The notes: a model not told the origin generated them from the sequence alone. 35,434 bases of DNA from Achromobacter denitrificans NBRC 15125 (GCF_001571365.1 NZ_BCTQ01000053.1:1-35434), one strand, 5' to 3'. Positions 26,181-35,216 are shown, counted from the stretch's first letter. Numbers and translations: made by a program.

Positions 26181-27688
26181 TGCGCGCTAGTCGTGACTGT
26201 AGTCGGTTCTTTCGTGTTTTCTTCCCAGCCGCCGCCCAGGGCCTTGTACAACTCGACGCGGTTGATCAGCGCCGCAAGGCCGGTCTGGACCAGCGACAGC
26301 TGGGCATTGAAAAAGTCCACCTGGGCGGTCTGCACCTGCAGGTAGCTGTCGATACCGTTGGTATACCGCAAATTCGACAGTTCGAGCGTGCGCGCCGACG
26401 AATCCTGCAGCGCGCGCAGGGCATCGAGCTGCGCGCCGTAGGTGGCTTCGCCCGCCAGCGCGTCCGATACTTCGCGGAACGCCTGCTGGATGGACTGCTC
26501 GTACTGCGCCACGGCGATGTTGTCGCGCGCCTTGGCCAGGTTCAGCCCTTCGCGGATGCTGCCGCCGGCAAACAGCGGCGTCGTGATCGACGGCGAAAAA
26601 CTCCAGTAGCCCTGCCCGCCCTTGAACAGATCGCCCAGGGAGGGACTGGCCACGCCCAGCAGGCCGGTCAGGGAGATGGTCGGGAAGAAGGCCGCGCGCG
26701 CCGCGCCGATATTGGCGTTGGCGGACTTCAGCTGGTTCTCCGCGGCGAGGATGTCCGGACGGCGCTCCAGCAGATCGGACGGCAGCCCCGCGGGCACCGA
26801 GGCCAGCAGCTGGTCGCGGCCGAACGGCGCCGGCGCCGGCAGGTTCTCCGGCAGCGGCGTGCCCACCAGCAGCACCAGGGCGTTCATCGCCTGGGCGCGG
26901 GCGCGGGCCAGCTGCGCCAGGTCGGCCGAGGCCGTGTCCAGCAGCGTCTTGGCCTGGTTCAGGTCCAGTTCCGAGGCCACGCCGCCGTCGAAACGTCGCT
27001 TGACCAGGTCGTAGGATTCCTGGCGCGAGGCCAGGGTGCGCTGGGTGAGTTCCAGCTGGACTTCGGCCGCGCGCAGGTTGAAGTACGACTGCGCGACCGA
27101 GCCGACCAGCGTGATCTGGACGCTCTTCTGCGCCTGTTCGGTGGACAGGTACTGCTGGTACGCCGCCTCGGACAGGTTGCGCAAGCGGCCGAACAGGTCG
27201 ATCTCGAACGTGGTCAGGCCGATGCCGGCCTGGTACGAGCTGCTGATGGAGCCGGCGCCGGGTTGCCGCATGTTCTGCGGCAGGTGCTGGCGCTGGCCCT
27301 GGATGCCGGCGCCGATGCTGGGCCATTGCGCGCCGCGCTGGATGCCGTACTGGGCGCGGGCTTCTTCCACGCGCTCGACGGCCACGCGCAGGTCGCGGTT
27401 GTTCGCCAGCGACAGCTCGATCAGGCTCTGCAGGCGCGGATCGCGGAAGAACTCGCGCCAGCCCAGGTCGGCCGTCGGCTGGCCTTCCTGCGGCATGACG
27501 CCGGTGGAAGGCTGCGTGCCCAGCGAGGTGGGCTTGGCATAGCCGCCGTACTGCACCTTGGGCTGGTCGGGCCACAGGCCGGACACCGGCGCATCCGGAC
27601 GCTTGTAGTCGGGCGCCAGCGAGCAGCCGGCCAACGCCACCGCCACGAAGGCGGACAAGGCGGTCTGTCTGAACTTCAGGGCTTTCAT
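26177..27688 (-). CDS. oprM: Outer-membrane efflux channel lipoprotein (OprM/NodT family)
   Basis: This 503-aa TolC-like channel forms the outer-membrane part of the tripartite pump. A lipoprotein signal ends in LAGC with Cys at about 22, followed by SLAPDYKRP, typical of OprM-type factors. The body has two repeats of long helices rich in Ala, Gln and Leu, with short beta strands. Phrases such as RRPDILAAENQLKSANANIGAARAAFFP are a hallmark of the family. Its ATG overlaps the RND pump stop (ATGA) and its stop overlaps pdxJ (ATGA). The symbol is by analogy with Pseudomonas MexAB-OprM; in Achromobacter the equivalent would be AxyM. Confidence 0.93.
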   Translation of the reverse strand: MKALKFRQTALSAFVAVALAGCSLAPDYKRPDAPVSGLWPDQPKVQYGGYAKPTSLGTQPSTGVMPQEGQPTADLGWREFFRDPRLQSLIELSLANNRDLRVAVERVEEARAQYGIQRGAQWPSIGAGIQGQRQHLPQNMRQPGAGSISSSYQAGIGLTTFEIDLFGRLRNLSEAAYQQYLSTEQAQKSVQITLVGSVAQSYFNLRAAEVQLELTQRTLASRQESYDLVKRRFDGGVASELDLNQAKTLLDTASADLAQLARARAQAMNALVLLVGTPLPENLPAPAPFGRDQLLASVPAGLPSDLLERRPDILAAENQLKSANANIGAARAAFFPTISLTGLLGVASPSLGDLFKGGQGYWSFSPSITTPLFAGGSIREGLNLAKARDNIAVAQYEQSIQQAFREVSDALAGEATYGAQLDALRALQDSSARTLELSNLRYTNGIDSYLQVQTAQVDFFNAQLSLVQTGLAALINRVELYKALGGGWEENTKEPTTVTTSAQ

Positions 27689-30600
27689 TCCTTGCCCTCC
27701 TGGCCACCGTTGGGTTGTGCGGGATGTTGCGCGGCATCCGGCGCCGCTGACGCGGCAGCCTTCTTGGCGGCCTGCTCTTCCTCGAAGGCGCGCAGTTCGG
27801 CGCCCAGCAGGCGCGGGCGGGTCTTGAACAGGCCCAGCACCACCACGAAGAAGGTCGGCACGAAAATCACCGCGAACGGCGTGGCGGCAAGCATGCCGCC
27901 CAGCACGCCCAGGCCCACCGCGCGCTGGCTGGCGGCGCCGGCGCCGGTCGCCATGGCCAGGGGCACCACGCCCAGGATGAAGGCCAGCGAGGTCATCAGG
28001 ATGGGACGGAACCGCAGCCTCGCGGCTTCCACCGCGGACTCGTACAGCCCCATGCCGCGGGCGTACTGGTCCTTGGCGAATTCCACGATCAGGATGGCGT
28101 TCTTGGCCGCCAGGCCGATCACGGTCACCATGCCCACCTGGAAGTACACGTCGTTGGACATGCCCAGCGCGCTGATCAGCGCCACGGCGCCCAGCATGCC
28201 CAGCGGCACCACCATCATCACCGAGATCGGGATCGCCCAGCTTTCATACAGGGCGGCCAGCACCAGGAACACCACCAGCAGGGACAGGCCCATCAGGATG
28301 GGAGCCTGGTTGCCGGCCTGGCGTTCCTGGTAGGACAAGCCGTTCCATTCGAAGCCGAAGCCCTGGGGCAACTGCCCCACCAGGCGTTCCATTTCGGCCA
28401 TGGCTTCGCCGGTGGTGTAGCCCGCCGCCGCGTCGCCGCTGATGCGCATGGACTCGTAGCTGTTGTAGCGCACCACCTGCACCGGGCCCTGCTTCCATTC
28501 GGCCTTCACGAAGGTGGACAGCGGCACCATGCCGCCCTGGCTGTTGCGCGCGTTCAGCTGCAGCACGTCGTTGAGCTGCATGCGGTACGGCGCGTCGGCC
28601 TGCACCCAGATGTTCTGCATCCGGCCCATGTTGGGGAACTTGCTGAGGTAGGCGGAGCCGACCGCGGTGGAAATCAGCGAGGCGGCCTCGTTGAAGTCCA
28701 CGCCCAGCGCCGCCGCCTTGTCGCGGTCGATCGTCAGGCTCAGCTGCGCGCCGGCGCCCAGGCCGGTGATCCGCACCTGCGACAGCACGGGGCTCTTCAT
28801 GGCCATGCCCATCAGCTCGGCCGTGGCCGCCGCGAGGGCGTCGGAACCGGCCGAGGCGCGGTCCTGCAGGCGGAAGTCGAAGCCGGTGGCGTTGCCCAGC
28901 GAGGAGATGGCCGGCGGCACCAGGGTGAACACCTGGGCGTCGTGGATGCCCATCAGCTGCTTCTCGAACGCCTTGAAGGCGATCGCGCCGGCGGAATCCT
29001 TGCGCTCCTTGCGCTCGCTGAAGTCCTTCAGGGTGACGAACGCGATGGCGGCGTTCAGGCCGTTGCCGTTGAAGCTGTAGCCCTGCACGGCGATCACGTT
29101 CGCAACCGCCGGGACGTCCGCGAAGTACTTCTCGACCTGCTCGATGACGTCGACCGTGCGGTTCGCGGTGGCGCCCGTGGGCAGTTCGATGTTGCTGACC
29201 ACGTAGCCCTGGTCTTCCTCGGGCAGGAACGACGACGGCAGGCGCAGGTACAGCCAGCCCAGCAGGATCACCAGCACCAGGAACGCCAGCATCATGCGGC
29301 CGCCCTTGTGCAGGATGCGCGAGACCCAGTTCTGGTAGCCGTGCGTGGTGGCGTCGAACTTGCGGTTGAACCAGCCGAAGAAGCCCTTCTTCTCGTCGTG
29401 GTGGCCCTTGGGCACCGGCTTGAGAATGGTGGCGCAAAGCGCCGGCGTGAAGGTCAGCGCCAGCAGGGCCGAGAAGAAGATCGACACGGCCATGGCCACG
29501 GAGAACTGGCGATAGATGACGCCCACGGAGCCGCTCATGAAGGCCAGCGGCAGGAACACGGTCACCAGCACCAGCGTGATGCCGATGATGGCGCCGCTGA
29601 TCTGCGGCATGGCCTTCTTGGTGGCTTCCTTGGGTGGCAACCCTTCGGTCGCCATGATCCGCTCGACGTTCTCGACCACCACGATGGCGTCGTCCACCAG
29701 AATCCCGATGGCCAGCACCATGGCGAACATGGTCAGCACGTTGATGGAGAAGCCGAGCGCCAGCATCACCGCGAACGCCCCCAGCATTGCCACCGGCACG
29801 ACGAGCGCCGGGATCAGGGTGTACCGGACGTTCTGCAGGAACAGATACATCACCAGGAACACCAGGATCATGGCCTCGACCAGGGTGTGGACCACCTGCT
29901 CGATCGACACCTTCACGTAGGGCGCGGTGTCGTAGGGAATGGAGTAGGTGATGTTGCCCGGGAAGTACTTGGACAGCTCCTCCATCTGCTGGCGCACGCC
30001 CTGGGCGGTGGCCAGCGCGTTCGCGTTCGGCGACAGCACGATGGCAAACGCCGCCGTGGGCTTGCCGTTCAGGCGGGCGCCGAACTGGTAGTTGTCGGCG
30101 CCGACCTCGATGCGGGCGACGTCGCGCAGCAGCACCTTGGAGCCGTCGGTATTGGCGCGCAGGACGATCTTGCCGAAGCCTTCGACGGTGCTCAGCTGGC
30201 CGTTGGCCGTGACCGTGGCGGTGATGCGCTGCGAATCCGGATTGGGCGGCGCCCCGATGCTGCCGCCCGAAATCACCACGTTCTGCTGGGCGATCGCCTG
30301 GTTGACCTGCGACATGCTCAGGTTGAAGCCCACCAGCTTGGCGGGATCGACCCAGACGCGCATGGCGCGCGGCGCCGCGAACAGCTGGAACTGGCCCACG
30401 CCGGGCACGCGCGACACCGGGTTCTTGATGTTGCGGGTGATGTAGTCGGCCAGCGCGGTCTGGTCCAGCGTGCCGTCGGTGGACGACACCGTGGCCACCA
30501 TCAGGAAGCCCGTGCTGGTCTGTTCGTATTGCAGGCCCTGCTGCTGCACGGCGGTGGGCAGCTGCGCGACCACGTTGGACACGCGGTTCTGCACGTCCAC

Positions 30601-30912
30601 CTGCGCCAGGTCGGGATTGGTGCCGGGCGCGAAAGTGGCGGTGATGGTCGAGGTGCCGTAGGAATCGCTGACCGACTCGTAGTAGATCAGGCCCTTGGCG
30701 CCGTTGAGCTGGTCCTCGATGATACTGGTGACCTGCTCGGCCACTTCGTTGGCCGACGCGCCGGGATAGGTGGCGGTGATCGTGATGGCGGGCGGCGCCA
30801 CGTCCGGGTACTGCGACACCGGCATGTTCGGGATGGCCAGCACCCCGGCCAGCAGGATGAACAGGGCGACTACCCAGGCGAAAATCGGTCTATCAATAAA
30901 AAATTGCGGCAT
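27685..30912 (-). CDS. acrB: RND multidrug efflux pump, inner-membrane transporter (HAE1 type)
   Basis: This 1075-aa proton-driven drug exporter (AcrB/MexB/AxyB class) carries substrates from the periplasm and membrane to the outer-membrane channel. The N-terminus MPQFFIDRPIFAWVVA is typical. The proton-relay pair is in IGILVDDAIVVVENVER (near 407), and the lysine partner in AAKNAILIVEFAKD in the second half. Twelve membrane helices and two large periplasmic loops are evident. The C-terminus has a cytoplasmic Ala/Glu-rich tail, a little longer than in AcrB (1049 aa). No good ribosome-binding site is seen before its start, where a strong hairpin lies instead. It overlaps the channel gene by four bases. 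Confidence 0.96.
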   Translation of the reverse strand: MPQFFIDRPIFAWVVALFILLAGVLAIPNMPVSQYPDVAPPAITITATYPGASANEVAEQVTSIIEDQLNGAKGLIYYESVSDSYGTSTITATFAPGTNPDLAQVDVQNRVSNVVAQLPTAVQQQGLQYEQTSTGFLMVATVSSTDGTLDQTALADYITRNIKNPVSRVPGVGQFQLFAAPRAMRVWVDPAKLVGFNLSMSQVNQAIAQQNVVISGGSIGAPPNPDSQRITATVTANGQLSTVEGFGKIVLRANTDGSKVLLRDVARIEVGADNYQFGARLNGKPTAAFAIVLSPNANALATAQGVRQQMEELSKYFPGNITYSIPYDTAPYVKVSIEQVVHTLVEAMILVFLVMYLFLQNVRYTLIPALVVPVAMLGAFAVMLALGFSINVLTMFAMVLAIGILVDDAIVVVENVERIMATEGLPPKEATKKAMPQISGAIIGITLVLVTVFLPLAFMSGSVGVIYRQFSVAMAVSIFFSALLALTFTPALCATILKPVPKGHHDEKKGFFGWFNRKFDATTHGYQNWVSRILHKGGRMMLAFLVLVILLGWLYLRLPSSFLPEEDQGYVVSNIELPTGATANRTVDVIEQVEKYFADVPAVANVIAVQGYSFNGNGLNAAIAFVTLKDFSERKERKDSAGAIAFKAFEKQLMGIHDAQVFTLVPPAISSLGNATGFDFRLQDRASAGSDALAAATAELMGMAMKSPVLSQVRITGLGAGAQLSLTIDRDKAAALGVDFNEAASLISTAVGSAYLSKFPNMGRMQNIWVQADAPYRMQLNDVLQLNARNSQGGMVPLSTFVKAEWKQGPVQVVRYNSYESMRISGDAAAGYTTGEAMAEMERLVGQLPQGFGFEWNGLSYQERQAGNQAPILMGLSLLVVFLVLAALYESWAIPISVMMVVPLGMLGAVALISALGMSNDVYFQVGMVTVIGLAAKNAILIVEFAKDQYARGMGLYESAVEAARLRFRPILMTSLAFILGVVPLAMATGAGAASQRAVGLGVLGGMLAATPFAVIFVPTFFVVVLGLFKTRPRLLGAELRAFEEEQAAKKAAASAAPDAAQHPAQPNGGQEGKE

Positions 30913-30949
30913 GTGGGCTGACTCTGAAAGCGATGCTCACGAAAGAGGA

Positions 30950-30969
30950 ACGCGGCGCAAGCGCCGCGT
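30950..30969. other. Intercistronic hairpin between the fusion-protein and pump genes
   Basis: ACGCGGCGC and GCGCCGCGT pair perfectly (9 bp) around a 2-base AA centre, so the two innermost pairs would open to form a loop. It lies in the 62-base gap between the two efflux genes and has no U-tract. It could protect the upstream message or tune pump expression relative to the adaptor. Confidence 0.5.
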
Positions 30970-30974
30970 GCCGC

Positions 30975-32240
30975 TTAAGATTTCTGGCCTGCGGCCTTGT
31001 CCTGCTGCGCAGGCTCGGCCGGCTTCGCGCCAGGCTGCTGGGCGGGCTCCGCGGGCTTGGCGCCCGGTTGCGCGGGGGGCTGGGCGCCCGGCGCGGCCGC
31101 GCCGCCCTTCTTCCATTCGCTGACCTGCACCGGAGCGCCGGGACGGATCTTCTGGAACCCTTCCACGACCACCACGTCGCCGGCCTTCAGGCCGCTGGTG
31201 ACGACCCACTCGTTCTTGATGGCGCCGCCGGTGGTCACGGGCAACTGTTCGATCTTGTTGTCCTTGACCAGCATCAGGCTCTGCATGCCGTCGGCGGTGC
31301 GCTGCAGCGACTGCTGCGGCACCATCAGGGCCTTGTCGTCCACGCCCTGCTCCAGCCGCACGCGCACGTACATGCCGGGCAGCAGGATGCCGTCGGGATT
31401 GGGCACCTCGGCGCGCAGGTTCACCTGGCCGGTGGTCGGGTCCACGGTGATGCCGGTGAACAGCAGCTTGCCGGGATGGCCGTATTCCGAGCCGTCTTCG
31501 AGGACGATGGTGGCGCGGGCGGTGTCCTTGCCGACCTGCTGCAGCTGGCCGCTGGCGAACGCGCGGCGCAGGGAGGCCAGTTCGGCGGTGGACTGGGTGA
31601 AGTCCACGTAGATCGGGTCCAGCTGCTGCACGATGGCCATCTGCGTGGCCGAGGTGGCCTCGACCAGGGCGCCTTCGGTGACCAGCGGCTTGCCGATGCG
31701 GCCGGTGATGGGCGAGGTGACGTCGGTGTAGCCGAGATTGATGGCGGCGTTGTCCTGGGCGGCCTTGGCCGCGGCCACGGCCGCATCCGCTTGGCGGTAG
31801 GACGCCACGGCGTTGTCGTATTCCTGCTTGCTGACCGCGTTGGCCTTGACCAGCGGCGCGTAGCGGTCCGCCAGCAGCTTGGCGCTGAACAGATTGGCCT
31901 GCGCCTGCTTGAGCTGCGCCGTCGCCTGATCGTAGGCCGCCTTGTAGGGCGCCGGGTCGATCTTGAACAGCAGCTGGTTTTCCTTGACGTCGCCGCCCTG
32001 CTCGAAGGTGATCTTCTGCACGATGCCGGTAACCCGCGAGCGGATCTGGGCATCGCGGACCGCGTCGACGCGGCCCGGCAGTTCGGAAACGATCGGCGCG
32101 CGCTGCGGCTGGATCGTAATGACGCTGACCTGGGGCATGCCTGGATTCATTTGCGGCTTTTCACCGCAACCCGCCAATATCAGCGCGAGGACTCCGCCGG
32201 AAAAAGCCAGTCCCGAAACACGTTTAGGCGAAAACCGCAT
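30975..32240 (-). CDS. acrA: RND efflux periplasmic adaptor (membrane fusion protein)
   Basis: This 421-aa lipoprotein adaptor (AcrA/MexA/AxyA class) bridges the RND pump and the outer-membrane channel. Its lipobox LILAGC puts the lipidated Cys at about 25. Then come a split lipoyl domain (ending in KENQLLFKIDPAPYKAA, resuming at GYTDVTSPITGRIG), an alpha-helical hairpin between them rich in Ala, Gln and Lys, a beta-barrel domain, and a membrane-proximal domain. The C-terminal tail carries two copies of PGAKPAEPAQQ, a low-complexity extension absent from E. coli AcrA. It is the first gene of the operon; a weak promoter may lie at 32291-32320. No regulator gene is adjacent. Confidence 0.95.
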   Translation of the reverse strand: MRFSPKRVSGLAFSGGVLALILAGCGEKPQMNPGMPQVSVITIQPQRAPIVSELPGRVDAVRDAQIRSRVTGIVQKITFEQGGDVKENQLLFKIDPAPYKAAYDQATAQLKQAQANLFSAKLLADRYAPLVKANAVSKQEYDNAVASYRQADAAVAAAKAAQDNAAINLGYTDVTSPITGRIGKPLVTEGALVEATSATQMAIVQQLDPIYVDFTQSTAELASLRRAFASGQLQQVGKDTARATIVLEDGSEYGHPGKLLFTGITVDPTTGQVNLRAEVPNPDGILLPGMYVRVRLEQGVDDKALMVPQQSLQRTADGMQSLMLVKDNKIEQLPVTTGGAIKNEWVVTSGLKAGDVVVVEGFQKIRPGAPVQVSEWKKGGAAAPGAQPPAQPGAKPAEPAQQPGAKPAEPAQQDKAAGQKS

Positions 32241-32290
32241 TGAAACCCCCGCGTAGCGTTGTAAACCGTAGTCGCGTCAAGCCAACGCCG

Positions 32291-32320
32291 TATTTAACCG
32301 CGACTTTTGCCCGCGATCAA
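32291..32320 (-). promoter_or_regulatory. Candidate promoter of the efflux operon
   Basis: On the minus strand TTGATC (32320-32315) and TAAATA (32296-32291) are 18 bases apart, which would start transcription about 44 bases before the adaptor gene. The match is partial. The 215-base gap 32241-32455 is AT-richer than its surroundings and holds no gene; no clear operator dyad was found. Confidence 0.25.
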
Positions 32321-32455
32321 AACATAACCATGCGTCATCAAGGCACGTGAATAGCCCGTTAATGTAACTCAGTTATTGGGGAAATCACTTACTTTTGCCG
32401 GTTGAAATAGGACGGGGAGCCCGATTTTTTGCATGGAATCAACAGCCAACGGCCG

Positions 32456-33652
32456 TCAGGAGGTGCGCTTGCCGTTGCGATGGATGTCGTGCGTGACGAA
32501 ACAGCTGTCCTCGGTGGGACGGGCCAGGATGCCCGGCTTGTCCAGGGTATGGCGGATATCGGCCAGGCCGGCCTCCCAGTGCTCGCGCATGGCCTCGGTG
32601 CCGAACTCGTAGTCCTTGGAATAGCGCTCGCGGTGCTTGGACTCGTAGATAAGGTTGACGATGTTGGTGGCGGGAGTATGCGACAGCTTGCGGATGTCGG
32701 CGAATTCCGGCGCGTCGCGCTCGGCGTCCGGCAGCCGCTCCAGCAGGCGCTGCAGGCCGTGCCGCAGCTTGAGCACGCGACGCAGCTGGTCGGTGACCAG
32801 GCGGGTCCGGCTGGAATACTGGATGTCCTTCTGCCGCTCCGCCACTTCTTCCAGGGAGGTCGGCAGGCCGCCGCGGGCGGGCCAGAGGTCCACCTGGAAC
32901 GCGAGGGTGTCGCGCATATTGTCCGTGGTCAACACCTGCGCCAGCGGGGTGTTGGACACCACGCCGCCGTCCCAGTAGTGCTCGCCGTCGATCTCGACGG
33001 ACGGAAAGCCCGGCGGCAAGGCGCCCGAGGCCATGATGTGCTCCGGCCGCAGCGTGTGCTTCAGGCTGTCGAAATAGGCGAAGTTGCCGCTGCGCACGTT
33101 CACGACGCCGAAGCTGGCGCGCACGGCGCCGCTGTTGAGCAGGTCGAAGTCCACGTACTGGCGCAGGGTTTCGATCAGGGGCGTGGTGTCGTAGAAGCTG
33201 GTGGACGCCGCTCCCCGGCCGTGCACCAGGTAGGGCGGCGGAAAGCGCGGCTTGAAGAAGCCGGGCTGCCCGGAGAACAAGGCCCGGAACGCCGAGACCT
33301 GCCCGTTCAGCAGCTGCGAGCCGAAGCCGAACGGCAGGTCGGCGAACATGTCGGCCATCGCGTCGCCCCAGGGCACCGAAGCGAAGCCCGCCGGCCGGCA
33401 GATGCTCTCCCAGAAGCCGCGCAGGCGTTCCACGCGCTCGTCCTCGGGCGAGCCCGCGATGATGGCCGCGTTGATCGACCCGATGGAGATGCCTGAAATC
33501 CAGTTGGGCCGGATGCCCGCCTCGTGCAGGCCCTGGTAGACCCCGGCCTGGTAGGCGCCGAGCGCGCCGCCGCCCTGGAGCACCAGGGCGACGACTTCAT
33601 AGGGCGGCGTATCGCCGGTGTCTTGGGACGGTGCCTTGCGGCGTGCGCTCAT
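32456..33652 (-). CDS. Patatin-like phospholipase
   Basis: This 398-aa lipid acyl hydrolase has a Ser-Asp dyad. The Gly-rich oxyanion loop GGGALGAY is at 27-34, the nucleophile motif GISIG at 54-58 (Ser56), and WDGGVVSN carries the catalytic Asp228. The C-terminal 120 or so residues, with SSRTRLVTDQLRRV and KDYEFGTEAMREHWEAG, form an extra domain found in a proteobacterial subset of patatins (I believe DUF3734; not checked). No signal peptide is seen, so it is probably cytoplasmic or membrane-associated. GGAAGGAA precedes the ATG. It follows the lipoprotein gene by 18 bases and is probably co-transcribed with it. Confidence 0.92.
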   Translation of the reverse strand: MSARRKAPSQDTGDTPPYEVVALVLQGGGALGAYQAGVYQGLHEAGIRPNWISGISIGSINAAIIAGSPEDERVERLRGFWESICRPAGFASVPWGDAMADMFADLPFGFGSQLLNGQVSAFRALFSGQPGFFKPRFPPPYLVHGRGAASTSFYDTTPLIETLRQYVDFDLLNSGAVRASFGVVNVRSGNFAYFDSLKHTLRPEHIMASGALPPGFPSVEIDGEHYWDGGVVSNTPLAQVLTTDNMRDTLAFQVDLWPARGGLPTSLEEVAERQKDIQYSSRTRLVTDQLRRVLKLRHGLQRLLERLPDAERDAPEFADIRKLSHTPATNIVNLIYESKHRERYSKDYEFGTEAMREHWEAGLADIRHTLDKPGILARPTEDSCFVTHDIHRNGKRTS

Positions 33653-33670
33653 GCCATGTTCCTTCCGGGC

Positions 33671-34264
33671 CTACTGTTTGCTTTTATCCGGCAATTGCGG
33701 CGCGGCGACGCCCGCGCGGAACGGATACTTGGAGAAGATCTGGGCCACGACCTTGTCCGCGCTCTCCGCCGAGCCCGCAGTTTCCGGATTCTGGACCTCT
33801 CCGACCGCCACGCCTTCCCACACCAGCTGCCTGCGGCGCGCGTCGACGAGGTCGATGTTCAAGGTGCCCTCAGTATATTGGTAGACGTCGTCACCCCAGC
33901 CGTAGCCGGGCCAGCCGCCATAGAAACCGGCGCGATAGCCATAGTACGGGCCCATGGGCGGCGCGGGCGTGACCTGGGTTTTCTGCTGCAGCTTGGCGCC
34001 GAAGTTGACCAGCAGGTCGGGGTTGGACGCGCTGTAGACATAGCCGCGCATTTCCATCTGGCCGCGCGTCGCGTTCTTGAGGCGCTCGGTCAGCAGCGTG
34101 CTGTAGCCCGCCTTGTCGGTGCCCAGGGGCTCCATGAATCCGAAGCTTCGGTACTGGGCGAAGTTCGCCTGGTGATCGTAGTCGCCTTTCACCGTGGGGC
34201 CCGAGGCGCAAGCCGCCAGCAACCCCGTCATGGAACCCGCCGCCAGCCATTTCAACGCTTTCAT
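33671..34264 (-). CDS. DUF4136-type lipoprotein
   Basis: This 197-aa lipoprotein has a signal ending in LLAAC (Cys at about 20). The mature part begins VKGDYDHQANFAQYRSFGFM, which matches the usual start of DUF4136 proteins, small envelope lipoproteins of unknown function. A Gly/Tyr-rich segment, YYGYRAGFYGGWPGYGWGDD, lies mid-protein, then GTLNIDLVDARRRQLVWEGVA, another family feature. The ATG at 34264 is preceded by GGAG. The longer frame starting at 34555 would read through a non-coding region and modE, so it was rejected. Confidence 0.88.
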   Translation of the reverse strand: MKALKWLAAGSMTGLLAACASGPTVKGDYDHQANFAQYRSFGFMEPLGTDKAGYSTLLTERLKNATRGQMEMRGYVYSASNPDLLVNFGAKLQQKTQVTPAPPMGPYYGYRAGFYGGWPGYGWGDDVYQYTEGTLNIDLVDARRRQLVWEGVAVGEVQNPETAGSAESADKVVAQIFSKYPFRAGVAAPQLPDKSKQ

Positions 34265-34292
34265 GTCGTTTTCTCCGTGAGCCCAAGGCCTG

Positions 34293-34339
34293 AACATAGT
34301 GCCGCGAAGCCTGCGAAATATCAACAGAATCTCATTCTC
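34293..34339 (-). promoter_or_regulatory. Weak Fur-box-like site and promoter elements before the lipoprotein gene
   Basis: On the minus strand GAGAATGAGATTCTGTTGA (34339-34321) matches the 19-base Fur consensus at about 11 positions. It overlaps TTGATA (34324-34319), a -35-like hexamer; TATGTT (34298-34293) is a possible -10, although the 20-base spacing is long. Iron control of this gene pair is a weak inference. The rest of the 160-base gap 34265-34424 shows nothing else. Confidence 0.25.
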
Positions 34340-34424
34340 ATCGGGATGTCCATTCGGCTGCCGCGGGGGCCGTCCAGTACACTCCGCCTTGTCCTCCCCT
34401 GCCCTCCTCACAGGCCCGATACCG

Positions 34425-35216
34425 ATGTTGGAACTCGACGGCTCGATTTGGTTTCGTTCCGGCGCCCAGACCTGGGGCGGAAAGAACCGCATAGACCTGC
34501 TGGCGCAGATCGATGCCACCGGCTCGATCACGAACGCCGCGCGCGCCGTGGGCATGAGCTACAAGGGCGCCTGGGACGCCATCGACGCCATGAACAACCT
34601 GGCCGGCGAACCGCTGGTGATCCGCGCCGCCGGCGGCAAGGGCGGCGGCGGCACGCAGCTGACCGACCGCGCCCGCCGCCTGATCGCGACCTTCCGCGCG
34701 CTGGAGGCCGAGCACCGCAAGTTCATGGAAAACCTGACCCGCGCGGGCCTGGACACCAGCGGCGACATCGACCTCATGAGGCGCTTCATGCTCAAGACCA
34801 GCGCTCGCAACAAGCTGCTCGGCACCGTCATCCTGATCCGCGAGGGCGCCGTCAACGACGAGATCGTGCTGCGGATCGCCGGCGGCCAATCCATCACGGC
34901 CACCATTACCCGCGAAAGCACGCAGGAACTCGACCTGGCCGTGGGCAAGGAGGCGATCGCGCTGGTCAAGGCCTCGTCCGTCATCGTCGGCGCGCCCGGC
35001 CCCGGCCTGCGCCTGTCGGCGCGCAACCAGCTGCCGGGCAAGATCACGGCGCTGCGCCCCGGCGCGGTGAACAGCGAAATCCTGATCGGCCTGGAAGGCG
35101 GCATCACCCTCGCGGCCATCGTCACGAACGAAAGCGCCCAGGACCTGGGCCTGGATACCGGCGCCGACGCGGTGGCGATCTTCAAGGCGTCCAGCGTGAT
35201 TCTCGGGGTGCTGTAG
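34425..35216 (+). CDS. modE: Molybdate-responsive transcriptional regulator ModE
   Basis: This 263-aa regulator, the same length as E. coli ModE (262 aa), represses molybdate uptake genes when molybdate is bound. The N-terminal winged helix-turn-helix includes GSITNAARAVGMSYKGAWDA and the wing GKGGGGTQLTDRARRLI. Two molybdate-binding Mop (TOBE) domains follow, each starting SARN (SARNKLLGTV and SARNQLPGKI) and ending KASSVI. The start was set by family length; no strong ribosome-binding site is visible. No modABC genes are in the window, but they could lie beyond the right edge. The stop codon TAG is the first triplet of the inverted repeat that follows. Confidence 0.95.
   Translation: MLELDGSIWFRSGAQTWGGKNRIDLLAQIDATGSITNAARAVGMSYKGAWDAIDAMNNLAGEPLVIRAAGGKGGGGTQLTDRARRLIATFRALEAEHRKFMENLTRAGLDTSGDIDLMRRFMLKTSARNKLLGTVILIREGAVNDEIVLRIAGGQSITATITRESTQELDLAVGKEAIALVKASSVIVGAPGPGLRLSARNQLPGKITALRPGAVNSEILIGLEGGITLAAIVTNESAQDLGLDTGADAVAIFKASSVILGVL

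Noticed and set aside
28942..30921. A 659-residue plus-strand frame opposite the RND pump
   Set aside because: His/Asp/Gln-rich shadow of a conserved gene; no domain or start signal.
32358..32368. GTTA-ATG-TAAC dyad upstream of the efflux operon as a repressor site
   Set aside because: A four-base stem is too short to be distinguished from chance, and no local regulator gene supports it.
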